A DNA stretch of 64,000 bases from Arthrobacter sp. P2b (GTDB lineage Bacteria; Actinomycetota; Actinomycetes; Actinomycetales; Micrococcaceae). How positions within the stretch are numbered: position 1 is the stretch's first letter; each line of letters starts with the position of its first letter. The position numbers and the translations under genes were made by a program. This document shows positions 35,665-44,767 of the stretch, piece by piece. The notes beneath the pieces were generated by a model. It was not told the DNA's origin. It made no database searches and saw only the letters and a list, made by a program, of their open reading frames with translations. Where the stretch lies: NCBI RefSeq assembly GCF_900168295.1, contig NZ_FVZL01000005.1, forward strand, positions 124,001 through 188,000. The letters are read 5' to 3'.

Positions 35665-35706
35665 AAAAGGCCGGCCCCCAGGTTAACCCCTGGGACCGGC
35701 CTTTTT
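35665..35706 (+). terminator. Rho-independent terminator after glnA1
   Basis: AAAAGGCCGG and CCGGCCTTTTT outer arms with a CCCCAGG/CCTGGG inner stem and TTAA loop. Confidence 0.93.
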
Positions 35707-36025
35707 GCTGCCCGGACATGGCAAGGCCAGCTGCTCACTCCGCGACCTACGCTGCTCCCCCAACACACGTGAGACCCGGCTAACTGCCATAACGAAACGT
35801 AGCTTCGGCGGACGCATCCACATCTGCATGAATGCAGGCCAACCCTGCGAAAATGCATGTTGATGAATCTTCTACTTGCCAGTAGCTTTGTCGAGGCGAC
35901 TTCCCATTTCCCCCATTTGGGCGGACGCCAGGAGAGGCTCCGCGGCTACCCCCAATGCCGCGGGGCCTTTCGCATACCTACTGTTCCCCAGGTCGCCCCT
36001 GCTTAACAGGGGCTCGCACGGCATG

Positions 36026-36069
36026 ACGCTGTGCCCGTAGCTATACAATCACGGCTACGGGCACAGCGT
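36026..36069. repeat. Perfect 16-bp inverted repeat
   Basis: ACGCTGTGCCCGTAGC and its exact complement flank a 12-base spacer that holds TATACAAT, a good -10-like sequence. It directly precedes the excisionase-like remnant, so it could be an operator over its promoter or a recombination site. Confidence 0.6.
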
Positions 36070-36260
36070 TCCTGAAGACCCAAGAGGTAGCTGACCTGTT
36101 CAGCATCAGTCGCTCAACCGCGTTCCGAATGGCGCAACAGCAGGGATAGCCAAGGCACCAGTTCGGCGGGGAGACAAGGTTCAGTGACGAAGCTGCCCGG
36201 GCGGACACGCCGCCGGCACCGGGTGCACAGAAGGTGGAGGCCCGGCTCCAGACGTGCTGA
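36027..36260 (+). pseudogene. Degenerate excisionase-like HTH gene
   Basis: The frame reads FLKTQEVADLFSISRSTAFR then MAQQQG, the helix-turn-helix of the excisionase/AlpA-MerR-type DNA-binding family. A TAG at 36147-36149 interrupts it, after which the same frame continues PRHQFGGETRFSDEAARAD, the family's wing and C-terminal helix, to a TGA at 36258. There is no ATG, GTG or TTG in frame at a suitable place upstream. One nonsense mutation plus start loss explain the state. Such genes belong to integrative elements, so this may be what remains of one. Confidence 0.65.
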
Positions 36261-36396
36261 GACCGGGAGCCGGACCTCCTGACGAATGCCCCCCGAGACG
36301 AAGACTGTTCGAGCCTTCCCCCCAACAAGGTTGAAGAACACCGCCACCCACATACTCGACTAAACACCTGCCGAGTGCAATGCCGCGCCGCTGCCG

Positions 36397-36927
36397 TTAC
36401 CTCATCGTGGTATCCGCAAAGCCCCGGAACATGATCCTTTGCGGCCCTGCCGCGCCTCCGTTGTATTGGCCGTGGTCCACGAATCCGGCGCGGCGGTAGG
36501 CGGCCAGGCCCGCCGGGTTCGCTTCGTTGACGGACAGTACGACGCCGGTTTCCCCGGTCTGGTGCCGGGCCGTCAGCTTTTCGGCAGTGGCCACGGCAGC
36601 GGCGGCGGCTTTCTGCCCAAGGCCCCTGCCCTGGTGCCGCCGGTCGATGAGGAAGCCCCTCAGCAGCCAGGCGCTGTGGTCGTCAGGCCAGCCGGCCAGG
36701 CGCGCTGCACCGCTCTGCAGGGTAAGCACACCGACGGCACGGCCGTTGGATTCAATGACATAGGGCCGCCGCGAATCCTCCGCCAGTCCTGCCAGGGCCA
36801 TACGCACGGGGTCGCCCACGAACCTTTCCTGGCCTTGACTGAGCTGCAGTTTTGCGGCCGCACCGAGCTGGATGGCACAGGCGTCAGCGTCCAGGTCCCG
36901 CAGCGAAATAAGCCAGACGCCGCTCAA
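36397..36927 (-). CDS. GNAT-family N-acetyltransferase
   Basis: From the chosen start the 176-residue protein has the GNAT fold: beta strands SRRPYVIESNGRAVGVLTLQ, then LLRGFLIDRRHQGRGLGQKA, which holds the acetyl-CoA loop R/Q-x-x-G-x-G/A, and ANPAGLAAYRRAGFVDHGQY near the end. The acceptor is unknown. A TTG at 36927 is preferred because GGAGG precedes it and similarity starts there; a GTG at 36981 overlapping the glnE stop would add 18 residues. It is last in the glnA2-glnE-GNAT series. Confidence 0.8.
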   Translation of the reverse strand: MSGVWLISLRDLDADACAIQLGAAAKLQLSQGQERFVGDPVRMALAGLAEDSRRPYVIESNGRAVGVLTLQSGAARLAGWPDDHSAWLLRGFLIDRRHQGRGLGQKAAAAAVATAEKLTARHQTGETGVVLSVNEANPAGLAAYRRAGFVDHGQYNGGAAGPQRIMFRGFADTTMR

Positions 36928-36977
36928 CGTAACACCCCCTCCGACGACACGGAACAGCCCCGGCCCTTCCGGCACCG

Positions 36978-39900
36978 TCACTGCCCGTAGAAAACCCGTT
37001 CGAAGACCGCACGGGCGCGCCGACTGACACGCAGGTAGTCCTCTTCCAGAGCGGCGGCATTGCCTGGTTCGTAGCCGCACCACCTGGCCACCGCTTCCAG
37101 GTCGCGGCGGGAGGACGGCAGGAGGTCCGAGGCCTTGCCGTTCCAGATGACGTTCGCGGACCTGATCCTGCTGGCCAGCCGCCATGCCTGGGCCAGGAGG
37201 TCAGCATCGTCCTGCGTGAGCAGGCCCGCACGGGCAGCGGCTTCCAGGGCCGGCACGGTGGAGGTGGTCCGCAGTTCCGGCTGTTTGCCGGCGTGCTGGA
37301 GCTGGAGCAGCTGGACCAGCCACTCGACGTCGCTCAGGCCGCCGCGGCCCAGCTTAAGGTGCCGTGCGGGATCGGCACCCCGGGGCAGCCGTTCGGATTC
37401 CACCCGGGCCTTGATCCTGCGGATTTCGCGGACGTCCTGTTCCGACACCGATTCCGGGTACCGGATGGGGTCGATGAGCTGCAGGAAATCGCGGGCCAGT
37501 CCGTCGTCCCCTGCCATGGGGCGTGCACGCAGCAGCGCCTGGGCCTCCCAAATGAGGGACCAGCGGCGGTAGTACTCGGCGAAGGAGTCCAGGGACCGAA
37601 CCATGGCCCCGCTCTTTCCCTCCGGGCGCAGGTCCGCGTCCATTTGCAGGACCCGTTCGGCCATGATGGCCGGTTTCAGCGGCTGGGTCAGCAGGCTGGA
37701 GATCTTGGCGACAATCCGGGACGCCTGTTCCTGCGCCTCTTCCTCGGAGTAGCCGGGCAGCGCCCGGTGCACGTACATCACATCGGCGTCGGAGCCGTAG
37801 CCGATCTCGCGGCCGCCCTGCCGTCCCATCGCTACCACCAAAACAGCGGTCTTCAGCGGCCCGTTGGCGGAGACAATGCCTTCCGCCACCCGGAGGGCAC
37901 CCAGGACTGCTGCCCTGTCGGTGTCGGCAAGGGCGGCACCCACCTGGTCCTGGTCCAGCAGCCCGGCAGAGTCCGCGACCGCAATCCGCAGGGTTTCACG
38001 CCGACGGATCAGCCGGATGAGGCGCATGGCACTTTCCGGATCGGCGTGCCTGGACATTTTGGAGGTGATCTCCTGCCACTGCGCCTCAAACGACACCGGC
38101 ACCAGGTCCTTGTCCTGGCCCAGCCAGGCTACCGATTCGGGCGACACCTCCAGCAGGTCCGCTATGAGCCGTGAATTCGAGAGCATGTGGCACAACCGCT
38201 CCGCGGCCGCGTTGGAGTCCCGGAGCATCCCCAGGTACCAGTGGGTGGTGCCCAGCGCCTCGCTGACCCGGCGGAAGGCGAGCAGCCCGGCGTCCGGGTC
38301 CACTCCTTCGGCCAGCCAGTCGAGGAGGATGGGCAGCAGTTGCCGCTGCAGCGCGGCGCGCCGGCTGACTCCCGCCGTCAGTGCTTCGATATGCCGCATG
38401 GCGCCCTCGGGGTCGCGGTAGCCGAGGGCCGCGAGCCGGCCCTGGGCGGCTTCCGGCGACAGCCTGGCGTCCTCGCTGCTGAGCTTGGCGGCCGTGTTCA
38501 GCAGCGGCCGATAGAAGATCCGCTCATGCAGTTCGCGGACGGACCGCTTGGTCTTCTGCCAGGCCGCCATCAGCGCGTCAGGGTGGGGCCGCTCGTTCGA
38601 GAAGGGGCCCAAAACCGCTTTGGCCAAAGAGCGCAGTGCGGGTTCCGCGACGGGCATGAGGTGCGTCCTGCGCAGCTGGAACAGTTGGATCCGGTGCTCC
38701 AACAGCCGCAGGTAGCGGTAGGCGTTGTCGAATGCGGCGGCGTCCGAGCGGCCGATATAGCCGCCCGCGGACAGGGCAGCGATCGCGGAGGTGGTGTCCC
38801 GCCGCCGCAATGTCTCATCCGCCCTGCCATGGACCAGCTGCAGCAGCTGGACCGTGAACTCAACATCCCGCAGCCCGCCGCGCCCCAGCTTGATCTGCCG
38901 CTGCTCCTCCGCCGGCGGGATGTGTTCGGTCACCCGGCGCCGCATCGCCTGGACGGACTCCACAAAGCCGTCCCGGCTTGCCGAACTCCAGATCAACGGC
39001 GCCACGGCATCCTCGTAGCGCCGCCCAAGGTCAGCGTCACCGGCGATGGTGCGGGCTTTGAGCAGGGCCTGGAATTCCCAGCTTTCGGCCCACCGCGCAT
39101 AGTACGTCTCATGCGAGGCAAGGGTCCTCACCAGGGGTCCGGACTTGCCCTCGGGCCGCAAATTCGCGTCCACCTCCCACAGGCCGGGTTCGCGTGCCAC
39201 GGAGGAAATGGCGCGGGAAATCCCGCTCGCCAGGGCCGTGCCAATGGTGTTGGCCTGCGCATCGTCAAGGCTCCCGCCGTCCACGACGTAGATGACGTCG
39301 ACGTCGGAAATGTAGTTCAGCTCGCGCGCCCCGCATTTGCCCATGCCAATGACGGCCAGCCCGACGTCGGCCACTTCGGCGGCGCTGTACTGGTCCGCCG
39401 CTTCGGCCCGCGAGACCGCGAGGGCGGCCTCGATGGCTGCGCCGGCGAGGTCTGCGAGTTCCCCGCCCACCGCGGGCAAGAAGTCGAGCGGATCGGCGGC
39501 ACACAGGTCTTTGACCGCGAGGTCCACTACTCCCCTGCGGTAGGCCGTGCGCAGCGCGGCGTAGGCCTCCGCGCCGGTGGCTGCTGCCACGGGACGGGCG
39601 GCGCGCGGATCGGCCCCTACTGCCTGCAGAAGGGTTGCGCGCAGCCCAGCGGGATCCGCGGGCAGGGGCTCCGGGCTGGCGCGGACCTTGAAGGCGTCAA
39701 GGTGCTCGGGGTGCCGGATGAGGAACTCGCCCAGCGCTTCGGACGCACCCAGCACCCGGTACAGCGGTTCGCTCGTTTCCGGGTCAGCGGCCGCCAGCGT
39801 CCGCAGGTCCGGATGTTTTTCGATCAGCCGGACCAGGGACTGCAGGGCGGTGTCCGGGCTGGCGGCCATCTGCAGTCCGGTGAAGAGCGTGTCCTGGTCC

Positions 39901-39989
39901 AGCCCCTCCAGTTCCCGGGCAGCGAGGAACCGCTCGCCCTTCTCCAGGTCGCTGAAACCGGCCGCAATAAGGCGGCGTGCCAGGCTCAC
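36978..39989 (-). CDS. glnE: Bifunctional glutamine synthetase adenylyltransferase/deadenylase
   Basis: A 1003-residue enzyme that attaches AMP to, or removes it from, the regulatory Tyr of glutamine synthetase. Two nucleotidyltransferase halves are evident: the deadenylase half with GMGKCGARELNYISDVDVIY (~215) and the adenylylating half with AMGRQGGREIGYGSDADVMY (~730), each with the G-x-x-x-x-E-x-x-Y-x-S-D-x-D metal motif. Each is followed by a helical domain (GRGGLRDVEFTVQLLQL; GRGGLSDVEWLVQLLQL). It starts nine bases after glnA2, so they form one operon. GlnA1 across the gap is the likely target. Confidence 0.96.
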   Translation of the reverse strand: MSLARRLIAAGFSDLEKGERFLAARELEGLDQDTLFTGLQMAASPDTALQSLVRLIEKHPDLRTLAAADPETSEPLYRVLGASEALGEFLIRHPEHLDAFKVRASPEPLPADPAGLRATLLQAVGADPRAARPVAAATGAEAYAALRTAYRRGVVDLAVKDLCAADPLDFLPAVGGELADLAGAAIEAALAVSRAEAADQYSAAEVADVGLAVIGMGKCGARELNYISDVDVIYVVDGGSLDDAQANTIGTALASGISRAISSVAREPGLWEVDANLRPEGKSGPLVRTLASHETYYARWAESWEFQALLKARTIAGDADLGRRYEDAVAPLIWSSASRDGFVESVQAMRRRVTEHIPPAEEQRQIKLGRGGLRDVEFTVQLLQLVHGRADETLRRRDTTSAIAALSAGGYIGRSDAAAFDNAYRYLRLLEHRIQLFQLRRTHLMPVAEPALRSLAKAVLGPFSNERPHPDALMAAWQKTKRSVRELHERIFYRPLLNTAAKLSSEDARLSPEAAQGRLAALGYRDPEGAMRHIEALTAGVSRRAALQRQLLPILLDWLAEGVDPDAGLLAFRRVSEALGTTHWYLGMLRDSNAAAERLCHMLSNSRLIADLLEVSPESVAWLGQDKDLVPVSFEAQWQEITSKMSRHADPESAMRLIRLIRRRETLRIAVADSAGLLDQDQVGAALADTDRAAVLGALRVAEGIVSANGPLKTAVLVVAMGRQGGREIGYGSDADVMYVHRALPGYSEEEAQEQASRIVAKISSLLTQPLKPAIMAERVLQMDADLRPEGKSGAMVRSLDSFAEYYRRWSLIWEAQALLRARPMAGDDGLARDFLQLIDPIRYPESVSEQDVREIRRIKARVESERLPRGADPARHLKLGRGGLSDVEWLVQLLQLQHAGKQPELRTTSTVPALEAAARAGLLTQDDADLLAQAWRLASRIRSANVIWNGKASDLLPSSRRDLEAVARWCGYEPGNAAALEEDYLRVSRRARAVFERVFYGQ

Positions 39990-39998
39990 GCCCGCCGC

Positions 39999-41339
39999 CT
40001 AGAGAATGCCGAGGTTGCGCTGCAGCTCGTAGGGCGTCACCTGCAGCCGGTAGTCCTGCCACTCTGCGCGCTTGTTGCGCAGGAAGTGCTCGAAGACCTG
40101 CTCGCCCAGGATCTGCGGCATCAGCTCCGAATCCTCCATGGAACGGATTGCATCGTGCAGGCTGGCCGGAAGCGGGTCGTGGCCCATGGCGCGGCGCTCA
40201 GCCGAGCTCAGCGACCAGACGTCGTCCTCGGCAGCAGCGGGCAGGTCGTAGCCTTCCTCGATACCCTTGAGCCCGGCGCCGAGCAGCACCGCGTAGGCGA
40301 GGTACGGGTTGGCAGCCGAGTCGATGCCACGGTACTCGATCCGGGCGGACTGGCCCTTCCCCGGCTTGTACAGGGGAACACGGACCAGCGCGGAGCGGTT
40401 GTTGTGGCCCCAGCTCAGGTAGCTCGGCGCCTCGCCGCCGCCCCAGAGCCGCTTGTAGGAGTTCACGAACTGGTTGGTGACGGCCGTGAATTCGGGCGCG
40501 TGCTTGAGGATGCCGGCAATGAACTGGCGGGCGGTCTTGGACAGCTGGAACTCTGCGCCGGCCTCGTAGAAGGCGTTGGTGTCGCCCTCGAACAGGGAGA
40601 AGTGGGTGTGCATGCCGGAACCCGGGTGCGCGGTGAATGGCTTGGGCATAAAGGTGGCGTAGGTGCCCTGCTGCAGCGCCACTTCCTTGATGACGGTACG
40701 GAACGTCATGATGTTGTCCGCCGTCTGCAGGGCGTCGGCGTAGCGCAGGTCGATCTCGTTCTGGCCGGGTCCGCCCTCATGGTGGCTGAACTCCACGGAA
40801 ATGCCCACGGACTCCAGCATGGTGACAGCGGTGCGGCGGAAGTCCTGGGCAACGCCGCCCGGGACGTGGTCGAAGTAGCCGCCCTCGTCCACCGGTACCG
40901 GTGCGCCATCGGGACCAAGGTCCTGCGACTTGAGCAGGTAGAACTCGATTTCCGGGTGGGTGTAGCAGGTGAAGCCCATGTCGGCGGCCTTGGCGAGCGT
41001 CCGCTTGAGGACGTTCCGCGGGTCCGCGGCGGAGGGCTCGCCGTCGGGCGTCAGGATGTCGCAGAACATGCGCGACGTCTGCTCCGTCTCGCCGCGCCAC
41101 GGCAGGATCTGGAAAGTGGACGGATCCGGCTGCGCCAGCATGTCCGACTCGAAGACACGGGCCAGGCCCTCGATGGCAGATCCGTCGAAACCGAGCCCTT
41201 CCTCGAAGGCGCCTTCAACCTCGGCGGGCGCCAGGGCCACAGACTTGAGCGAACCCACGACGTCGGTGAACCACAGGCGCACGAAACGTACGTCGCGCTC
41301 TTCGATTGTGCGCAGGACAAACTCTTGCTGGCGGTCCAT
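39999..41339 (-). CDS. glnA2: Glutamine synthetase-like protein GlnA2
   Basis: A 446-residue member of the type I glutamine synthetase family, the length of mycobacterial GlnA2, which also sits beside glnE. Family motifs: DVVGSLKSVALAPAEVEGAF, GFDGSAIEGLARVFESDM, PEIEFYLLKSQ, KPFTAHPGSGMHTHFSLFEG and IEYRGIDSAANPYLA. At the adenylylation position the sequence reads EDDVWSLSSAE, with no Tyr, so GlnE should not modify it. The Streptomyces homologue acts on polyamines, so true glutamine synthesis is not assured. The ATG at 41339 is chosen for AGAGG upstream rather than the start seven codons earlier. Confidence 0.92.
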   Translation of the reverse strand: MDRQQEFVLRTIEERDVRFVRLWFTDVVGSLKSVALAPAEVEGAFEEGLGFDGSAIEGLARVFESDMLAQPDPSTFQILPWRGETEQTSRMFCDILTPDGEPSAADPRNVLKRTLAKAADMGFTCYTHPEIEFYLLKSQDLGPDGAPVPVDEGGYFDHVPGGVAQDFRRTAVTMLESVGISVEFSHHEGGPGQNEIDLRYADALQTADNIMTFRTVIKEVALQQGTYATFMPKPFTAHPGSGMHTHFSLFEGDTNAFYEAGAEFQLSKTARQFIAGILKHAPEFTAVTNQFVNSYKRLWGGGEAPSYLSWGHNNRSALVRVPLYKPGKGQSARIEYRGIDSAANPYLAYAVLLGAGLKGIEEGYDLPAAAEDDVWSLSSAERRAMGHDPLPASLHDAIRSMEDSELMPQILGEQVFEHFLRNKRAEWQDYRLQVTPYELQRNLGIL

Positions 41340-41605
41340 GATGGCCTCTTCTCCGGTCAACGTGCATGCTCCGGGGTCCGCAGGATGGGGGATGCCGGCA
41401 GCAGTTCACAAACACTGTACTAAGCATTCGACGCCGATGCTGGAGCCTGGGCCGCGCGTAACACAGCGTTAACACCCCACACGCGCTTTGAGGGCCGCGC
41501 GTCCGGTGATCCCGGCCTCACGCAGCGGCCGCCGGAGACCTCTGTATGACGCTTATCACCCGCACGTCAGGCTTTCGGCGGTAGCTAGGACGGCGGGTAC
41601 CGCAT

Positions 41606-41611
41606 TACGCT
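41606..41611 (+). promoter_or_regulatory. -10 hexamer of a leaderless promoter (panB)
   Basis: TACGCT, six bases, then the ATG at 41618. No SD is present. Confidence 0.45.
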
Positions 41612-41617
41612 CATGCC

Positions 41618-42511
41618 ATGGCCTCAAGCAGCAGTTCTGACTCAAGCGTATCCGCCGACGTTCCCGCCCCCTACGGCAGCGGGCCCGGGCAGGCCGCACC
41701 CGCTTCAGGACCGAAGCCGGGCAAGGTGCGCATCCACCACCTGCAGCAGGCCAAGAAGGACGGCACGAAGTTCGCGATGCTGACGGCCTACGAGCAGTAC
41801 ACGGCCGAGATTTTCGACGCCGCCGGCATCGAGGTGCTCCTGGTGGGAGATTCCGCCTCCAACAACGTGTTCGGCAATGAAACCAGCCTGCCGGTAACCG
41901 TGGACGAACTGCTCCCCCTGTGCCGCGCCGTCGCCCGGTCCGCCAAACGCGCCCTGGTGGTGGCCGACCTGCCCTTCGGCAGCTACGAGGTCTCCGCGGA
42001 GCAGGCCGTCTCCGCCGGCGTCCGCTTCCTCAAGGAAGGGCTGGCCCACGCTGTCAAGATCGAAGGCGGCGCGTACTACGCACCCACAGTCCGCGCCATG
42101 GTGCAGGCCGGTATCCCGGTCATGGCCCACATCGGCTTCACCCCGCAAAGCGAGCACGCCCTGGGCGGTTATCGGGTGCAGGGGCGCGGCGATGACGCCC
42201 AGCGCCTGATTGACGACGCCGTGGCCCTGGCCGACGCCGGAGCGTTCTGTGTGCTGATGGAAATGGTGCCGGCAGACACGGCGGCCGCGGTGGACGCGGC
42301 CGTCAGCGTTCCTACGGTGGGCATCGGCGCCGGCAAGGAAACCACCGGCCAGGTGCTTGTCTGGCAGGACATGGCCGGCCTCCGCGGCGGGCGGATGGCC
42401 AAGTTCGTCAAACAGTACGCGGACCTTCGCAGCACCCTCCTGGATGCTGCCACAGCCTACGGCGACGACGTCCGGTCGGGACAGTTCCCCGGGCCCGAGC
42501 ACTCTTTCTAG
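41618..42511 (+). CDS. panB: 3-methyl-2-oxobutanoate hydroxymethyltransferase
   Basis: The 297-residue enzyme makes ketopantoate from 2-oxoisovalerate and methylene-tetrahydrofolate in pantothenate synthesis. Motifs: [32 protein letters not shown] (Mg-binding Asp), [19 protein letters not shown] and the catalytic Glu in LMEMVP. The first ~38 residues are a Ser/Ala/Pro-rich extension that is not part of the fold. If the leaderless start is right, the extension is real. In mycobacteria panB also follows the glnE/glnA2 region. A 278-base gap to glnA2 contains no gene. Confidence 0.95.
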   Translation: MASSSSSDSSVSADVPAPYGSGPGQAAPASGPKPGKVRIHHLQQAKKDGTKFAMLTAYEQYTAEIFDAAGIEVLLVGDSASNNVFGNETSLPVTVDELLPLCRAVARSAKRALVVADLPFGSYEVSAEQAVSAGVRFLKEGLAHAVKIEGGAYYAPTVRAMVQAGIPVMAHIGFTPQSEHALGGYRVQGRGDDAQRLIDDAVALADAGAFCVLMEMVPADTAAAVDAAVSVPTVGIGAGKETTGQVLVWQDMAGLRGGRMAKFVKQYADLRSTLLDAATAYGDDVRSGQFPGPEHSF

Positions 42512-42583
42512 CCCGCACGCCCGGCCCGCCACCGGCCGGACTGCTTCCCCGGCCCGCACCCGAGGCGGGGCGGGACGCGTACC

Positions 42584-42751
42584 TCAGTCGTCGTCGTCGT
42601 TTTTCTCCCAGGCCTCATTGCGGGCCCGGACCTTCTCGAGGGCGTGTTCGGCTTCTTCCCTGGTTTTGTAGGGGCCGATCAGCTGGCTCCAGTCCGAGAG
42701 CCGGTCCTCTTCCACCTCATGGGTTTTGATGTTGTACCAGTACTCAGTCAT
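42584..42751 (-). CDS. SPOR-domain-like mini-protein (55 aa)
   Basis: A 55-residue protein reading MTEYWYNIKTHEVEEDRL..., then SDWSQLIGPYKTREEAEHAL and an acidic D-rich tail. The middle resembles a truncated SPOR repeat (x-G-P-Y-x-x-x-x-E-A-x-x-A-L), which in full-length form binds denuded peptidoglycan. There is no signal peptide or membrane helix, so it is cytoplasmic as seen. GGGAG lies five bases before the ATG. Small genes of this kind occur near panB/map in Arthrobacter relatives. Function unknown. Confidence 0.8.
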   Translation of the reverse strand: MTEYWYNIKTHEVEEDRLSDWSQLIGPYKTREEAEHALEKVRARNEAWEKNDDDD

Positions 42752-42860
42752 CGTTGCTCCCGTTCCGGCAGGCAGGGAAGCCGCAGCGTGACGCGCGTAA
42801 CTTAAAGCCCTACGCAGGTCCTCCGCGGCTTCCGGTTGTTAGGCGTTCTGTGGTGCCTTA

Positions 42861-42866
42861 TATGAT
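42861..42866 (+). promoter_or_regulatory. -10 hexamer of a leaderless promoter (map)
   Basis: TATGAT, then CAATCT and the ATG at 42873. A TTGTTA at 42836-42841 could be the -35 element, though the 19-base spacing is long. Confidence 0.6.
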
Positions 42867-42872
42867 CAATCT

Positions 42873-43751
42873 ATGCCTTCCCTTGCCTCGACTGCACCCA
42901 TCGGCACCCTCACCCCCGGTACTATCGGCCCGCAGCGTCCCGTCCCGGCCTCCATCCCACGCCCGGAGTACGTCGGCAAGCCCGCCCCCGCCAAGTTCAC
43001 GGGGTCCGAGGTCAAGTCCGCCGAGACCATCGAGAAGATCAGGATCGCGGGAAAGATCGCGGCCCAGGCCATCGTGGAGGTGGGCAAGCACATCCAGCCG
43101 GGCGTCACCACGGACCAGCTGGACAAGGTGGGCCACGAATTCCTGCTTGACCACAAGGCGTACCCGTCCACCCTCGGCTACCGGGGCTTCCCGAAATCAC
43201 TGTGCTCCTCCCTGAACGAGGTCATCTGCCACGGCATCCCGGACAGCACGGTGGTGCAGGACGGCGACATCATCAACATCGACATCACTGCCTTCATCAA
43301 CGGCGTCCACGGCGACACCAACTACACCTTCCTGGTGGGCGACGTGGACGAGGAATCCCGCCTGCTGGTGGAACGGACGCAGGAGTCGCTGAACCGCGCC
43401 ATCAAGGCTGTGGCCCCTGGCCGGGAGATCAACGTCATCGGCCGCGCCATCCAGTCCTACGCCAAGCGGTTCGGCTACGGCGTGGTCCGCGACTTCACCG
43501 GACACGGCGTGGGCGAAGCCTTCCACACAGGCCTGATCATCCCCCACTACGACGCCGCCCCGGCCTACAACACGGTCATCGAGGCGGGCATGGTGTTCAC
43601 CATTGAGCCGATGCTCACCCTGGGCACCGTGGAGTGGGACATGTGGGCGGACGACTGGACCGTGGTCACCAAGGACCGCCGGCGCACCGCGCAGTTCGAG
43701 CACACGCTGCTCGTGACCGAATCCGGCGCCGAGATCCTCACCCTGCCCTAG
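42873..43751 (+). CDS. map: Methionine aminopeptidase type I
   Basis: The 292-residue enzyme removes the initiator methionine. Metal ligands are visible: Asp in IINIDITAF and [10 protein letters not shown], His in [13 protein letters not shown], Glu in [10 protein letters not shown] and Glu in AQFEHTLLV. The N-terminal ~45 residues ([13 protein letters not shown]) form the proline-rich extension seen in the longer actinobacterial MapA/MetAP1c class, thought to contact the ribosome. Leaderless promoter. Confidence 0.95.
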   Translation: MPSLASTAPIGTLTPGTIGPQRPVPASIPRPEYVGKPAPAKFTGSEVKSAETIEKIRIAGKIAAQAIVEVGKHIQPGVTTDQLDKVGHEFLLDHKAYPSTLGYRGFPKSLCSSLNEVICHGIPDSTVVQDGDIINIDITAFINGVHGDTNYTFLVGDVDEESRLLVERTQESLNRAIKAVAPGREINVIGRAIQSYAKRFGYGVVRDFTGHGVGEAFHTGLIIPHYDAAPAYNTVIEAGMVFTIEPMLTLGTVEWDMWADDWTVVTKDRRRTAQFEHTLLVTESGAEILTLP

Positions 43752-43851
43752 CCTGATGCACTAACCAGCTTTCCGGTTCCTGACCGGACACCCATCCGGG
43801 CCGGCCGCCGGCCGCCCTTCCCTGCCCGCCCCTGCCACGAACGGAAACCAA

Positions 43852-44655
43852 TTGGCCAAGAAGGACGAGAAGTCGCACAAGAACGCCCCGCTGATCGGCA
43901 TCGACATCGGAGGCACGGGAATCAAGGGCGGCATCGTCGACCTCAAAAAGGGCAAGCTCCTGGGCGAACGCTTCCGGGTGCCCACCCCGCAGCCTGCCAC
44001 GCCCGAGTCCGTGGCGGAGGCCGTGGCACTGGTGGTGGCCGAACTCTCGGCCCGCCCCGAAGCGCCCGAAGCGGGTTCACCCGTGGGCGTCACCTTCCCC
44101 GGCATTATCCAGCACGGCGTGGTGCACTCCGCAGCCAACGTGGACAAGGCCTGGCTGGACACCAACATTGACGCCCTTCTCACCGAGCGCCTCGGGCGGC
44201 CGGTTGAGGTCATCAACGACGCCGACGCCGCGGGCCTGGCGGAGGCGCGCTACGGCGCCGGCGCCGGCGTTGCCGGCACAGTCCTGGTGATCACCCTGGG
44301 AACCGGCATCGGCTCTGCCTTTATCTTTGACGGCAAACTCGTGCCCAACGCCGAACTGGGGCACCTGGAGATTGACGGCTTCGATGCGGAAACCAAAGCC
44401 TCAGCAGTGGCCCGTGAGCGCGACGGCCTGACCTGGGACGAATACAGCGTGCTGCTGCAGCGCTACTTCTCCCACGTGGAGTTCCTGTTTTCCCCCGAGC
44501 TGTTCATCGTGGGCGGCGGAATCTCCAAGCGGGCCGACGAATACCTGCCCAACCTGAAGCTGCGCACCCCGATCGTGCCGGCCGTCCTGCGCAACGAGGC
44601 AGGCATCGTGGGCGCCGCCATCGAGATTGCCCTGAAGCACAAGCTCGCAAAGTAA
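43852..44655 (+). CDS. ppgK: Polyphosphate glucokinase
   Basis: The 267-residue ROK-family kinase phosphorylates glucose using polyphosphate or ATP. Motifs: phosphate-binding IGIDIGGTGIKGGIVDL near residue 15; INDADAAGLAEARYGAG holding the catalytic Asp; TLGTGIGSAFIFDG; and the C-terminal IVGGGISKRADEYLP. It lacks the zinc-binding HxCx motif of typical ROK sugar kinases, as expected for PpgK. The start is TTG (MAKKDEK); no better ATG or GTG lies nearby. A perfect palindromic terminator follows. Confidence 0.93.
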   Translation: MAKKDEKSHKNAPLIGIDIGGTGIKGGIVDLKKGKLLGERFRVPTPQPATPESVAEAVALVVAELSARPEAPEAGSPVGVTFPGIIQHGVVHSAANVDKAWLDTNIDALLTERLGRPVEVINDADAAGLAEARYGAGAGVAGTVLVITLGTGIGSAFIFDGKLVPNAELGHLEIDGFDAETKASAVARERDGLTWDEYSVLLQRYFSHVEFLFSPELFIVGGGISKRADEYLPNLKLRTPIVPAVLRNEAGIVGAAIEIALKHKLAK

Positions 44656-44672
44656 TCCAGGAGCCGTCACTT

Positions 44673-44718
44673 AAGACAGGACGCCCCCTTCCGGTACCGG
44701 AAGGGGGCGTCCTGTCTT
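44673..44718. terminator. Perfect 46-base palindrome, bidirectional terminator
   Basis: The sequence from AAGACAGGACGCCCCC to its exact complement is fully palindromic around 44695/44696, with A/T ends. It lies between the converging ppgK and nrdR genes. Confidence 0.9.
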
Positions 44719-44767
44719 TTGGTGCCGGGGGCGGCTGCGGCTTCCCCTCCACCGCCGCCACCGGAGA

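Larger units (their letters stand above)
35707..36396. other. Gene-poor interval between glnA1 and the GNAT gene
   Basis: About 690 bases without an intact gene, of visibly lower GC than the flanks in its first half. Long open frames on the minus strand (36041-36367) show no protein family and overlap an HTH remnant on the plus strand. The only recognisable content is that remnant and the perfect inverted repeat in front of it. It looks like an old insertion site. Confidence 0.55.

Noticed and set aside
36041..36367. 108-codon minus-strand frame in the gene-poor interval
   Set aside because: No family, no good start signal, and it overlaps a recognisable HTH remnant on the other strand.
38187..41423. 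Very long plus-strand open frame opposite glnE and glnA2
   Set aside because: It is antisense to two clear enzymes, has no family features and follows from the high-GC codon pattern.
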